From NCBI RefSeq assembly GCF_012489685.1, contig NC_080044.1:66946732-67010731 (forward strand): 64,000 bases of DNA, in the 5' to 3' direction. The notes below the pieces were generated by a model that was not told where the DNA came from, searched no databases, and saw nothing but the letters and a program-made list of their open reading frames with translations. Positions 46,924 to 57,029 of the stretch are shown piece by piece (the first letter of the stretch is position 1; every line of letters begins with the position of its first letter). The stretch is from Lotus japonicus. Its lineage: Eukaryota; Streptophyta; Magnoliopsida; Fabales; Fabaceae. Made by a program: the position numbers and the translations under genes.

Positions 46924-47449
46924 TATCCTTTCTTTTCAGTGTGCTTAACTGAAAAGCAAAATCACTTATGGGAAAACGCGCTTCGAAAACTAGGCCAATG
47001 AATGTAACTAGTGCTTGTTGGGAATGGAAGGGATTAGGAGGGAGGAGTATGAAAAAACTAAGTGGTAATGAAAGTTGGGTGAGTTTGATATCTTTGGGTG
47101 CGGTTTTTGTAATATCTATAGTTAGTGAGTGGGCATTTAGAAAGGAAATCTAGGTAATGACAAGTGAAGAAGGAACACGTGGCTGTGTATTGTCCATGTA
47201 AATGGTTTTGGCGTTAGAACAAGGGAGATATTAGAAGGAGATATCGATTGGGGAGTAGCAGTTGTCATCGTGTTGTGTCTGTGCCGACGTGGGGCCTCCA
47301 CGGACATTTGATGCAATCAGGCTTTCTTTTATAAAAATGGGCAGTAAAGGAAACAAAAGACCACGAGGATCAGCTCCATCCCCTCGTAAAAGCAAAGGAA
47401 AGGAAAGGATTCATTCAACAGGATAATTATTACTATTTCTTTTCAACTC
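46924..47449 (-). promoter_or_regulatory. COL5 upstream region with G-box and possible TATA box
   Basis: A palindromic G-box CACGTG lies at 47176-47181, about 255 bases before the ATG. A TATA-like TATAAAAG (minus strand) lies near 47328-47336. G-boxes are common in light- and clock-regulated COL promoters. The transcription start cannot be fixed from sequence, so the G-box could be in the 5' UTR if the distal TATA box is used. The region ends at the target duplication of a retrotransposon. Confidence 0.45.
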
Positions 47450-47676
47450 TGTTCCGGTATGGAACCATTGAGCGGGCTTATCGAAATAGAGAGCGAACAC
47501 AAAGTAAACAAGATAAGTAAAAATGCATAAAAATGATAGGGTCCCTGCCGCTTGGGCGGTCCTCTTCTATTTATAACTTGAGTTTTGGTCCGGCTGGACC
47601 ATGGGTTGCCCGGCCCATTTGTTACATGATAGTGATAAGCCCAAAATAAATGACCCGGTTCGCCTATATCAGTCCA
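47450..47676 (-). repeat. 3' LTR of the complete Tat element
   Basis: 227 bp. The plus strand starts TGTTCCGGTATGGAACC and ends CAGTCCA. Preceded on the minus strand by a purine-rich TGTGGGCCTG. Confidence 0.9.
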
Positions 47677-47687
47677 CAGGCCCACAA

Positions 47688-47721
47688 GACACTGATGTTT
47701 TAGAACTAAAACGATAGTGTC
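47688..47721. repeat. Hairpin next to the polypurine tract
   Basis: Two 16-base arms (GACACTGATGTTTTAG and CTAAAACGATAGTGTC) pair at 14 of 16 positions around a 2-base loop, about ten bases inside the 3' LTR. Confidence 0.6.
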
Positions 47722-48310
47722 TTATTTAAGCCCACAACGTCTGGTTCGCCCATATACAATGTGAATAAAATCATGAGCGCACATGCTTCCAACAAAATAA
47801 GGCTAACCATAATGTAAACAATGTTAAGCTAATCATTACAAAGTTAAATCGGTCTGTGTGGCGTATGAAGTCTAAATGACACTTCACCCATCACTTCAAT
47901 CACTATGCACAAATCAAATCTCTTTCCGGATTTTGTACCTGTTGCAATCATCACAAATATAACACAGATATCTTGAAACTTGTAATGCATAAGGCCTACC
48001 TAAGCTATGCTACTCACATTAATTAAGAAATGCATTTAAAATCCACTCATGGAGTAGCCCTTCTCTGAAAAGACTCGACTCCCTCGAAACGACACATTCA
48101 CCTGCCAACTGACGTCACTCTTCATTCAATCGCTACCTTTTTGCCAAACGTCGTCTCTTAATGGCGCGCTGATTCACCGCCTTAATGAGTTTGAATGTGT
48201 GGCTTGAATGAACGCGTGGATTCACACAAACCACGCGTTTGCTCACCATTTACCTTAAGCGCCTTTAACCATACCTTTCTAACTGATCTCTTCACCTTCC
48301 GCCGTTTCTC

Positions 48311-48318
48311 TATATATA
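48311..48318 (+). promoter_or_regulatory. TATA box of the antisense gene
   Basis: TATATATA in the context CTCTATATATAGC lies about 366 bases before the antisense ATG, or about 175 bases after removing the predicted 5' UTR intron. It points away from the retroelement's own promoter. Confidence 0.55.
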
Positions 48319-48339
48319 GCAGTCATTTTTTACCACAAA

Positions 48340-50569
48340 TTACTTCACTCTTCTCTTTCAAAAGTTTTTCAAACCTAGTGTACTCGTAGAGTTTCCTGCA
48401 TTGACCTGCGAGTGTTCTCCAACATTGCCAGAACTCCCCCAAATTAGCCAAGTTCATCAGATCCTTTCCCTGGTAAGCACTTCTCACTCAACCTGCTTGT
48501 ACAATTTTTTCATCATTCTACACTAAACCTTTCATGTAAAATCTTTCCCTCTTCATCTTCTTGTTTTACTGAAATCATTCTTAAAAACTAATCTCCTTCA
48601 CAACTGCAACTCCAATTTTACCCCACTACATGTCATAACTCCTGAATCCTTTACAATTTCAGGAATTCTTTTCAAAATGGATGCAAAACGCACCCGTAAA
48701 GTCTCTAAAGCTTCTAAAACTTCTTCCATTGCAGTCGATACATGGGTCACTAGTAAAGTTAAAACTAGGTTCACTAAATTCTGCAATGTTAAAACTGTAA
48801 TGGACTTAATTACTGAAAACACTTTTCGTTCTGATGGCCAAGATGTGTACCTTGACATAGTCCCCTGTTTACCTACCGAACCTTGTTGTTTTGGGGCTCC
48901 TGACCCTAACGGCAAAAATCACACCTATTTCTTTGAAAACATTTTTACTAACCTAAAATATAAACTCCCTCTGTCAGATTTCACTTGCTCCGTTTTAACC
49001 CTACTGAATGTTGCCCCAACACAACTCCATTGTAATAGCTGGGCATACCTGAGGGCGTTCGAACTTTTGTGTCAAGTGTTAGGTATCGAACCCACTAGCA
49101 GTAAGTTTTTTTACTTCTTTGAAACTAGTGGTAGAAGCATAAAAGGCGAATATCTTTCTCTAGCCGCCGCTAGGGGAAAAGGCCTATTTACCTTATTTAG
49201 AAGCCACTACAAACAGTTTAAAGGGAGATTCTTTAGGCTAAACGAAACAGAAAAGTGCAAGGATGTATTTTATTTCAATGATGGAAGCCCAAAGTTCCCT
49301 TTCTACTGGACCGCCCGTTATGAGGCTATCATCAAACTTCCTGATGATTCCCTCACCCCTGAAGAAATGGTGGATTGCACCTTTCTAACTAGCATTGACT
49401 TGAATCTCACCGAATTTCTAGATGCCCATTATGAAAACAGATTGGGTGAATATGTGGGTAAGACTCTTGAATTTCAGTATCTTCGTATTTCAAATGTTTG
49501 CTGTGTCTTACTTTTCTTTTCTGTTTCAGCGAAAATGACTCGCCTTTCTGATGATGATATCCTACGATTCCGCCGTGAACAACAGGCTGCAAGAGAAAAA
49601 AGGAACCCGGCGAAGACTCTACTTGATGCCGATGCTAGTCACTCAGGCACGGAATCTAATCGTCCTCAAAAGAAAAAGAAGAGGAATGACACTCCTGAAC
49701 CAAACAAAGGGAAGGACGCATCGCAACCTTCAATGGAAAAATTTATGGTGAAGAATAACCCTCAACGTTTGGTGCATCAAGGTGGGTCTTCAAGCGCTCC
49801 GCCTCCGACATGGAAAAGTGTGCTGAAGGAATTCGAAGAACTTACCTCTGAAGAGGTAACTTCGCTATGGGATTCAAAGATTGACTTCAACGCATTGGTG
49901 GAAACCAATTTGGTGTTCAAGGCGAATCAGGAGAAGATCAAAAGGATTGGACTAAAGGAAGCTTGTCAAGCCATCATGACAAAAGGACTGGAAATCGCGG
50001 CTATTTCAAAAATGGTCGACCTGGAGACCGCTGGTTTTGACGGGATTAATTCCGCCAAACAACTTGAAGAGAAAGAAAGAGAAATCCTGAAGATGAAAGC
50101 CACAATGAAATTGTTGGATTCTGCCAACAAAGTGAATGAGAAAAAAGCCACAGATTTGGCCCTAGAAAATGAACGCCTGAAGAAACATGCTGAAGATTTA
50201 AACACCGCTCAGAAAGCTAAGGAAGAAGAACCTGTGAAATCTCAGGCAGAAATCACACAACTCGATTCCGCCAATGCTGAATTGAAAAATGAAAATTCTA
50301 AGTTGCATTCAGAAATTTCTGAACTGAAGAATTCTGTCCTTGACCAATTTGAAGCTGGATTCGCAAAAGCCAAAGAACAGATTCTTTTCCTAAATCCTCA
50401 AGTTTCCATCAACTTTGCCGGTTCCGATCCTTATGCAAGGATTGTTGATGGCAAATTGATCAGCCCTGACACTGGTGATGAAGAAGAAGAAGAAGAGGAA
50501 GAAGAAGCAGATAAAAATGAAGAGGATGGGAACGCCAACAACAACGAAGGCGAAGGAGAAAATCACTAG
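48340..50569 (+). CDS. Antisense accessory gene of the Tat element (gypsy-type Transposase_28-like domain plus coiled coil)
   Basis: The CDS is 48677-50569, opposite to gag-pol. A 5' UTR intron is predicted at 48473-48662 (GGTAAGC ... TTTCAG), and a 72-bp in-frame intron at 49458-49529 (GTAAGACT ... TGTTTCAG), giving 606 residues spliced or 630 unspliced. The retained-intron peptide is hydrophobic and out of character, supporting splicing. The N-terminal third has LPLSDFTCSVLTLLNVAPTQ, then a CNSWAYLRAFELLCQ stretch, typical of the plant 'putative gypsy type transposon' domain (PF04195). A KKKKRND basic cluster (possible nuclear signal), Glu/Lys-rich coiled coil (about 440-560) and an acidic tail with a long Glu run follow. 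There is no premature stop. It faces the integrase ORF tail to tail. The molecular role is unknown to me. Confidence 0.75.
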
Positions 50570-51754
50570 TTCCACCCCTGTTCAAGCATATGTTCTACAT
50601 GAAATATCCTTTAGTCTTTTTTTTTTATTTTCTAAGTTAGTTAAATCTGCCTATGTTTTATCTTTATTTCTGTAAGTGTTGAGCAATTAGCTCCACAGTT
50701 TATCCTAAGTATTTATGTAATGTTTATCAAGCACTATTAATATGATGTGTTTTCTATATATCAACTCTCAAATTGTATAATTCTAATGGTTCTGCCTCCT
50801 GTCTAAATTATTTCAACACTTAATATATTTCTGTTCCTATTCCTATTCTATGAGGACATCACATCTTAACTTAACATAGAAACCATTAACTAATTCCTTC
50901 AATCTCAATAACAGGATTCATCCAATAACAACTAGATCAATCAGACAAATCAATATAATTAATAATACTGCGCTTTACTAACCTTTCAATCAGTAAGTTC
51001 AAAGTATAACTTAACATGAATAACTTTTACTAACCTTTCACCAAATTTGATCCGCCTTCGTCGTTTAGTTGAATACATTATTCCCACATTTTGCAGTACA
51101 TAATGAAATATGCTTAAATGAATCTCGTCAAATGTTGTGAAGTTTAAACTTAATCAACTACTTTGGAATCATAAGGCCTTTGTGTACATAACTTAGTCAA
51201 ATTTTTCATTTTTGACATAGTTACTCATGGAAATCAAAGTCAACATATTCAATTTCATTAGTATGCTCGCGTGGAGACTTGTGCTCAGTTTGGATAAGCT
51301 TAAATCCAATTTAAGACTGTGCTTATGAATTCGTGGCCGAATGCTCTTGTTTTAAGAGACTTACTTTTTTCTCAATTGTCTGACGTCGCCCAATTGATAG
51401 ACCTTAGTTGATAAGTTTCCGCTATGGGTAAAATAAATAAGTAAAATGATACGCCCTTGATCATTTTTTTTAAAAGGTTATGCCTCGTTAAAAACTCTCC
51501 CGCCTGGGGTAGAGAAAAGAGTGCATACCTGTTATTCATTAATAATTGATGCCTCGTTAAAAACTCTCCCGCCTGGGGTAGAGAAAAGAGTGCATCAAAT
51601 TTAGTCTTACACAACAAACATAGTCTTAAACAATACAACCAACAAACGTAGACTTCAACACACACAAACTGAAACAACGAAACATAGTCTTGGACAAACA
51701 TACACTGAAACAAACTGTACAAAACCAAACAAACCGAACGAACCACCCTGCACT
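50570..51754. other. Convergent intergenic region inside the Tat element
   Basis: Lies between the 3' ends of pol (minus) and the antisense gene (plus), so it should hold both polyadenylation regions. It contains a 47-bp direct repeat (51480-51526 and 51549-51595). No ORF of note. Confidence 0.6.
51480..51595. repeat. 47-bp direct repeat, 69-bp period
   Basis: Both copies begin ATGCCTCGTTAAAAACTCTC and end AGAGTGCAT, separated by 22 bases. The minus-strand TTTTTAACGAGGCA motif is commonly seen downstream of pol in Tat-type elements (established impression, not searched). Confidence 0.85.
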
Positions 51755-54700
51755 TCAACTGTAATAATAACGGAGATGCTGTGCATTCCAAGCCCTTGGG
51801 ACCCTTCGCCCCGATAACTCCTCCAAATGATACGCCCCTTGACCAAGCTCACGCAGAATCCTGTAAGGTCCTTCCCAATTAGGTGATAACTTCGAATCAT
51901 CAGGCCCCTTTGCCTTCCTACGCAGAACCAAATCACCAACTTTCATTTGCCTCGGAACCACTCTAGAATTGTATCGCCTTTCCGACCTCTGTTTTACCAT
52001 CGCTTGCCTCAAACGAACCTCTGCTTGCGTTTCCTCTGCCAAATTGAGATCAACCACTCTGTTCATGTCGTTCTGCTCTTCATTATAAGTTGCCACCCTG
52101 AAATTTACATCCTGCAATTCTGCTGGTATCATTGCATCTACCCCGTAAGTCAACTTAAAAGGCGATTCGCCAGTAGTCGATTGAGGAGTTGTATTGTACG
52201 CCCAAATGACTGTGATCAACTCTTCAGCCCATAATCCTTTAGCTTCGCCTAGACGCTTTCTAATTCCATTGAGAATGACCTTATTCGCTGACTCCACTTG
52301 TCCATTTGTCTGAGGGTGCTCAACTGAGGCGAAACGCATCTCAATTCCCATTCCTGCACAAAAATCCTTCACACTCCTGCTTGTAAACTGTGTCCCATTG
52401 TCTGAGACGATAGTTGCTGGAACGCCAAATCTGCAAACCAACTTTCTCCAATAAAATTTTTTGACTTTTTCTGCTGTTATTTTCGCCATTGATTCCGCCT
52501 CAATCCACTTAGTAAAATAGTCTACCGCAACCAAAATAAACCTGATCTGAGAACCTGCCGGAGTGAACGGTCCCAGAATATCTACTCCCCACATTGCAAA
52601 TGGCCACGATGAACTTATTGAGCTAAGAGTCTCAGGCGGCGCTTTATGTAAATCTGCATAAATTTGACACTTATCACACTTCTTCACATACTCCATACAA
52701 TCCCTTCGTAAAGTTGGCCAATAGAACCCTGCTCTGAGCACTTTCGCCGCCAAAGATCTTCCCCCAACATGACTTGCGCACACACCTTCGTGAACCTCAA
52801 ACATGATTCTTTCCGCCTCATCCTTGGAAACACATCTCAATAAAGGTATTCCAATCCCTCTTCTATACAATTGACCGCCTAACAATGTGTAACGACTTGC
52901 CTCGCGAATTTGATCCTTAGAAAATGTCAGCACATCAGAACCTTCTGCCTCCAAACACTTTTTGATACGCCCTATCCAATCTAAATCCGCTAAAGTTAAC
53001 ACCATCATTGTCTCATCTTCTTCGATACTTGGGCTGCTTAAAACTTCCTGGATGACTGATTTATTGTTTCCCGGCTTCTTGGTGCTTGCTAACTTTGATA
53101 GAATATCTGCCCTTGTATTCTCCTCGCGCGGAACATAATTGACCTGCACTATGCCTATCTGCTTTATCAATCCTTGAGCTTTCAATAAATACTTAGCCAG
53201 CTGTGCGTCCCTCGCCTGATATTCACCCTGAATTTGTCTGGAAACTATCTGAGAATCTGTTTTAATTATTATGCTCTTGACTCCCATCTCGATCGCCAAC
53301 TTCAGCCCTGCAATTATAGCTTCATACTCTGCCTGATTATTGCTTGCTTTAAAGTCAAACTTGAGTGACTGCTCAACTGTCACGCCACCTGGCCCTTCTA
53401 AAATGATTCCAGCTCCACTGCCCTTGACGTTAGACGAACCATCTACAGACAAACTCCATTCACCAACTTCCATATTTTTCTCACAGGAAGACATTTCATT
53501 GACAAAATCCACCAATACCTGTGCTTTAACCAGACCTTTCTTATCAAACGTGATTTCAAATTGCGACAACTCAACAGCCCAGGAAACCATTCTTCTAGCC
53601 AGATCAGGCTTTTGCAAAACTTGACGAAGTGGCAAATCTGTTTTTACCACAATTGGAAAGCCTTGAAAATAAGGTCTTAATTTCCTGGCGGAGATGATTA
53701 AAGCTAACGCAGCCTTTTCAATTTTTTGATATCTAACTTCAGCTCCTTGAAGAGCATGACTCACAAAATATATGATCCTCACATCATCTTTACTTTCTTG
53801 CAACAAAACTGAACTAACTGCATTATCAGAAATGGAAATAAACATTGATAATGAAATACCTGGAACTGGTTTGGCTAAAATTGGTGGCCTGGATAAATGA
53901 TCCTTCAAACTTTGGAACGCCTTCTCACATTCTTCAGTCCAATGAAAAGTTTTGTTCTTCCTTAAGCATTGAAAAAATGGTGCTGATTTTTCCCCAGAAC
54001 ACGGAAGAAATCTGGACAAAGCCGCTATTCTTCCTGTTAATTTCTGCACATCTTTAACTGAAGCTGGACTCTGCATATCAAGTATCGCCTTGCACTTCTC
54101 AGGATTCGCCTCAATTCCTCTCCTAGTGATCATGAAACCCAAAAACTTTCCACTTTGAATTCCAAACGAACACTTTTCTGGATTAAGTCTCATGTTATGC
54201 TTTCTTAATTCGCCAAAAGCTTCTTCGAGATCAGAACAATGTGCCATCATTTCCTCTGACTTGACCACCATGTCGTCTACATAAATCTCCATGTTCCGCC
54301 CCACCTGCTTGTCAAACACCTTATCCATCAACCTTTGATATGTTGCTCCCGCATTCTTCAACCCAAACGGCATAGTCTGATAACAATAGTTCGCCTGATT
54401 TGTCATAAAAGCTGTCTTCTCCTCATCGGGCTGGTACATTCTTATCTGGTGATACCCTGAATATGCATCCATGAGGCTAAGCATTCCGAACCCTGATGCC
54501 CTATCAACAAGCTTATCAATATTTGGTAAAGGATAAGAATCCTTAGGACAGTGTTTGTTCAAATCTGTATAATCCGTGCACATTCGCCACTTTCCATTAG
54601 CCTTCTTCACCATAACAACATTCACCAACCAAGTTGGATACTTTACCTCCCTAATAAATCCAGCTTCCAGTAACTTATTTGTTTCCACCTTCACAGCCTC

Positions 54701-55627
54701 TGCCTTTTCTTCGCCCATCTTTCTTTTAAACTGAACAATAGGTTTCGCCCCGGGATTTAAAGCCAATTTGTGACATATAAATTCCGGATCGATTCCTGGT
54801 AAATCCCTTGCACTCCATGCGAACAAATCCATATTCTCAGATAATAACTTTACTAACCTGTTTTCCTGACTTGTAGTTAAATTGACACCAACTTTCAAGT
54901 TTCGCTCCCCAATCTGGATCGCCTTAGTTTCCTCTTCTGATTTCATCTTGTGCTCACTAAATCCCTCTCGAGGATCCAAAATAATTTCTGACTGTTCTAA
55001 ATCCACCTCATAGACCCGATGCCCCTCTTTCACTGCCTTCTTACCCATGTGCCCATACTGCTTGAAGCTTTCTGAATAACACTTTCGAGCAACCATTTGA
55101 TCAGCCTTTAAAATTCCAACTCCTCCTTTGCTCAATGGATACTTCGCCGTTAAATGTCTTGTAGAAATGATCGCCCCCAGTCTGTTTAGTGATGGCCTCC
55201 CAATAAGTACATTGTACGGTGAAGTACACTTTACTACCAAAAACTTAATAGCAAATGCCTCCGCACTCTTCCCTTCTCCAAAAACAGTCTTCAATTCCAC
55301 ATATCCTCGAACAAATACTTTTTCTCCAGAAAAACCCACTAAAGAACCATCATAAGGCAATAAATCAGATTCACTGAGCCCCAACTTTTCAAAAGCGTCA
55401 CCATAAATCAAATCCGCCGAGCTTCCTTGATCCAAAAGTACCCTCTCAATTTCATAATCCGCAATCCTCAGCATTACAACAATTGGATCGTCTTCGTGAG
55501 GTTGTACTCCCTCAAAATCTCGCACAGTAAACGTTATATCGGGTTGATTGGTTGCCCAACTTCCCCAATCGTTAGAGTAAATAGCATTAATAGAATGAAC
55601 GTACCTCTTACGAGCTGAGTTAGTCAT
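51755..55627 (-). CDS. Tat-lineage pol polyprotein (protease, RT, RNase H, archaeal RNase H, integrase)
   Basis: 1290 codons without interruption. In order: aspartic protease (VLLDQGSSADLIYG, about 76-89); RT with WRMCTDYTDLNKHCPKDSYP, MPFGLKNAGATYQRLMD and the catalytic IYVDDMVVKS; a Ty3-type RNase H that looks degenerate (only parts such as YFVSHALQGAEVRYQKIEKA recognisable); and an archaeal-type RNase H (SLSVDGSSN, NNQAEYEAIIAGL, IIKTDSQIV). Integrase follows with its zinc segment (CDKC), the core Asp in WGVDILGPF, Asp in IVSDNGTQF and Glu in QVESANK, and the C-terminal NWEGPY. All key residues are present. It lies in the same frame as gag, downstream of a single stop codon, so it is probably made as a Gag-Pol fusion or after splicing. 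Confidence 0.92.
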   Translation of the reverse strand: MTNSARKRYVHSINAIYSNDWGSWATNQPDITFTVRDFEGVQPHEDDPIVVMLRIADYEIERVLLDQGSSADLIYGDAFEKLGLSESDLLPYDGSLVGFSGEKVFVRGYVELKTVFGEGKSAEAFAIKFLVVKCTSPYNVLIGRPSLNRLGAIISTRHLTAKYPLSKGGVGILKADQMVARKCYSESFKQYGHMGKKAVKEGHRVYEVDLEQSEIILDPREGFSEHKMKSEEETKAIQIGERNLKVGVNLTTSQENRLVKLLSENMDLFAWSARDLPGIDPEFICHKLALNPGAKPIVQFKRKMGEEKAEAVKVETNKLLEAGFIREVKYPTWLVNVVMVKKANGKWRMCTDYTDLNKHCPKDSYPLPNIDKLVDRASGFGMLSLMDAYSGYHQIRMYQPDEEKTAFMTNQANYCYQTMPFGLKNAGATYQRLMDKVFDKQVGRNMEIYVDDMVVKSEEMMAHCSDLEEAFGELRKHNMRLNPEKCSFGIQSGKFLGFMITRRGIEANPEKCKAILDMQSPASVKDVQKLTGRIAALSRFLPCSGEKSAPFFQCLRKNKTFHWTEECEKAFQSLKDHLSRPPILAKPVPGISLSMFISISDNAVSSVLLQESKDDVRIIYFVSHALQGAEVRYQKIEKAALALIISARKLRPYFQGFPIVVKTDLPLRQVLQKPDLARRMVSWAVELSQFEITFDKKGLVKAQVLVDFVNEMSSCEKNMEVGEWSLSVDGSSNVKGSGAGIILEGPGGVTVEQSLKFDFKASNNQAEYEAIIAGLKLAIEMGVKSIIIKTDSQIVSRQIQGEYQARDAQLAKYLLKAQGLIKQIGIVQVNYVPREENTRADILSKLASTKKPGNNKSVIQEVLSSPSIEEDETMMVLTLADLDWIGRIKKCLEAEGSDVLTFSKDQIREASRYTLLGGQLYRRGIGIPLLRCVSKDEAERIMFEVHEGVCASHVGGRSLAAKVLRAGFYWPTLRRDCMEYVKKCDKCQIYADLHKAPPETLSSISSSWPFAMWGVDILGPFTPAGSQIRFILVAVDYFTKWIEAESMAKITAEKVKKFYWRKLVCRFGVPATIVSDNGTQFTSRSVKDFCAGMGIEMRFASVEHPQTNGQVESANKVILNGIRKRLGEAKGLWAEELITVIWAYNTTPQSTTGESPFKLTYGVDAMIPAELQDVNFRVATYNEEQNDMNRVVDLNLAEETQAEVRLRQAMVKQRSERRYNSRVVPRQMKVGDLVLRRKAKGPDDSKLSPNWEGPYRILRELGQGAYHLEELSGRRVPRAWNAQHLRYYYS

Positions 55628-55759
55628 TCCTCCGCCACGAAATCCACCAAAAATAGAATGAATTCGCCCCTTTGCTTTTCCATCTGACTGCCTATCTTGA
55701 CCATCTTCCTCAATCTCTTTTCCATCTTCGGTTCGTCTTGTTGAAGTTCCTGCTTCATC

Positions 55760-56974
55760 TTAATTGCTTCGCCCTTCAAGCTGCTTCATATACCCAGCCT
55801 TTATCAATTTATCAATCTCCTTCTTCAAAGTAAAACAGTCATCAGTATTGTGTCCTGAAATCCTGTGATACTCACACCACTTCTTCTTATCCACATAACC
55901 CGTTGACGGCTTTGGCTGTCGCGGAAAACGAATAACATTCGCCTCCAGACACGTGTGCAAAGCTTCAGTCAAATTAACCGCCAATGGAACTGCACGATCA
56001 TTTTGGTTCCGAGTCCACGTCATCGAATGTCCTGGCCCACGCACTCCATACGGTTGAGCACGATTTTTTAAATTAGAACGATTCTCAAATCGTCCGTCAT
56101 AACGGTTACGATTGTTATACCCTGCGTTGCCACGTTCGGTCCATCCCTTCGAATATTGATCTGCAACCGCTCCCTTCTTCGTCTCAAACTGCTGTTTCTG
56201 CCCTGGAACCGCTGCATTCGGGCGGTTGTTCTTGATCCGATCACTCTGCTCCTCCCTGATGTATCCTTGTACCCTTTCGCGCAAATGCACCATTGTCTCC
56301 ACAGGTTTTCTACTCAAATTACTGTTCAAACCACCCGGCTTCAAGCCCAATTCAAAAGCTGCAATGCAAATTTCTGGCATTTTATCCTCCAAATGAACAG
56401 ATAATTGATTGAAACGCCCCATGTAAGACTGCAAAGTCTCATTTGGTCCTTGACGAACATTAAATAATGTCGCCGGAGTTACTTTTTGTGCACGACTGGT
56501 AGAAAACTGAGACAAGAACTTTGTAGATAATTCAGTGAAATTGACAATTGACCTTGACGGTAGACTTGTAAACCAAATCATCGTCGATTTCTTAAAAGTT
56601 GATGGCAACATTTTGCACTTCAACGCGTCTGATGCGCCTACAATGACCATTTTCGTGTTGAAATACACTAAATGGTCCTTTGGATCTGAATCGCCATAGT
56701 AAGAGTCAAGTTTCAATGTCTTTAAATTGTCTGGGACGGCAGTGTTCGCTATTTCCTCTGTAAAAGGTTGAAAGTCCACCACCGTCTCAGCCATTCTTCG
56801 ATCGCCCTCTCGTAAACCCTGAGTCTGATTGATATCAGTAAGTTGATTCTGTAACTGTTGATTATGTTGACGAAGTTCATTGAGATCGTCCATGATCCGC
56901 TGAAGAACATCGGGAGGAACATCATTTTGTTGAACATGATTCCTCTCTCCGTTCGCCCCGGATCGAGTCACCAT
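55760..56974 (-). CDS. Tat-lineage Gag
   Basis: 404 residues. The N-terminus is polar with a Gln-rich helix (about 25-50). The capsid-like retrotrans_gag core follows (KTLKLDSYYGDSDPKDHLVY, MIWFTSLPSRSI, ETLQSYMGRFNQLS), then a basic Arg/Asn-rich segment. The C-terminal motif WCEYHRISGHNTDDCFTLK provides Cys-X2-His ... His-X4-Cys, typical of Tat Gag proteins in place of a classical CCHC knuckle. The stop TAA at 55760-55762 separates it from pol, which continues in the same frame. Confidence 0.9.
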   Translation of the reverse strand: MVTRSGANGERNHVQQNDVPPDVLQRIMDDLNELRQHNQQLQNQLTDINQTQGLREGDRRMAETVVDFQPFTEEIANTAVPDNLKTLKLDSYYGDSDPKDHLVYFNTKMVIVGASDALKCKMLPSTFKKSTMIWFTSLPSRSIVNFTELSTKFLSQFSTSRAQKVTPATLFNVRQGPNETLQSYMGRFNQLSVHLEDKMPEICIAAFELGLKPGGLNSNLSRKPVETMVHLRERVQGYIREEQSDRIKNNRPNAAVPGQKQQFETKKGAVADQYSKGWTERGNAGYNNRNRYDGRFENRSNLKNRAQPYGVRGPGHSMTWTRNQNDRAVPLAVNLTEALHTCLEANVIRFPRQPKPSTGYVDKKKWCEYHRISGHNTDDCFTLKKEIDKLIKAGYMKQLEGRSN

Positions 56975-57010
56975 TGCGGTGAAAATTGAAGCCTAGGAAA
57001 GTATCCTTGA

Positions 57011-57028
57011 GCCCCACGGTGGGCGCCA
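57011..57028 (-). other. Primer binding site of the Tat element
   Basis: The minus strand reads TGGCGCCCACCGTGGGGC almost directly after the 5' LTR. This PBS form is common in plant Ty3/gypsy elements. The cognate tRNA cannot be fixed by eye. Confidence 0.75.
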
Positions 57029-57029
57029 A

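Noticed and set aside
46267..46948. Long plus-strand ORFs overlapping COL5 (for example 46445-46948)
   Set aside because: They are frame shadows of the GC-rich COL5 exon on the minus strand. They have no recognisable domain, while the minus strand gives intact B-boxes.
51480..51595. Possible CRISPR-like array from the repeated 47-bp motif
   Set aside because: Only two units in a plant retrotransposon, with a single spacer and no cas genes. It is a simple direct duplication.
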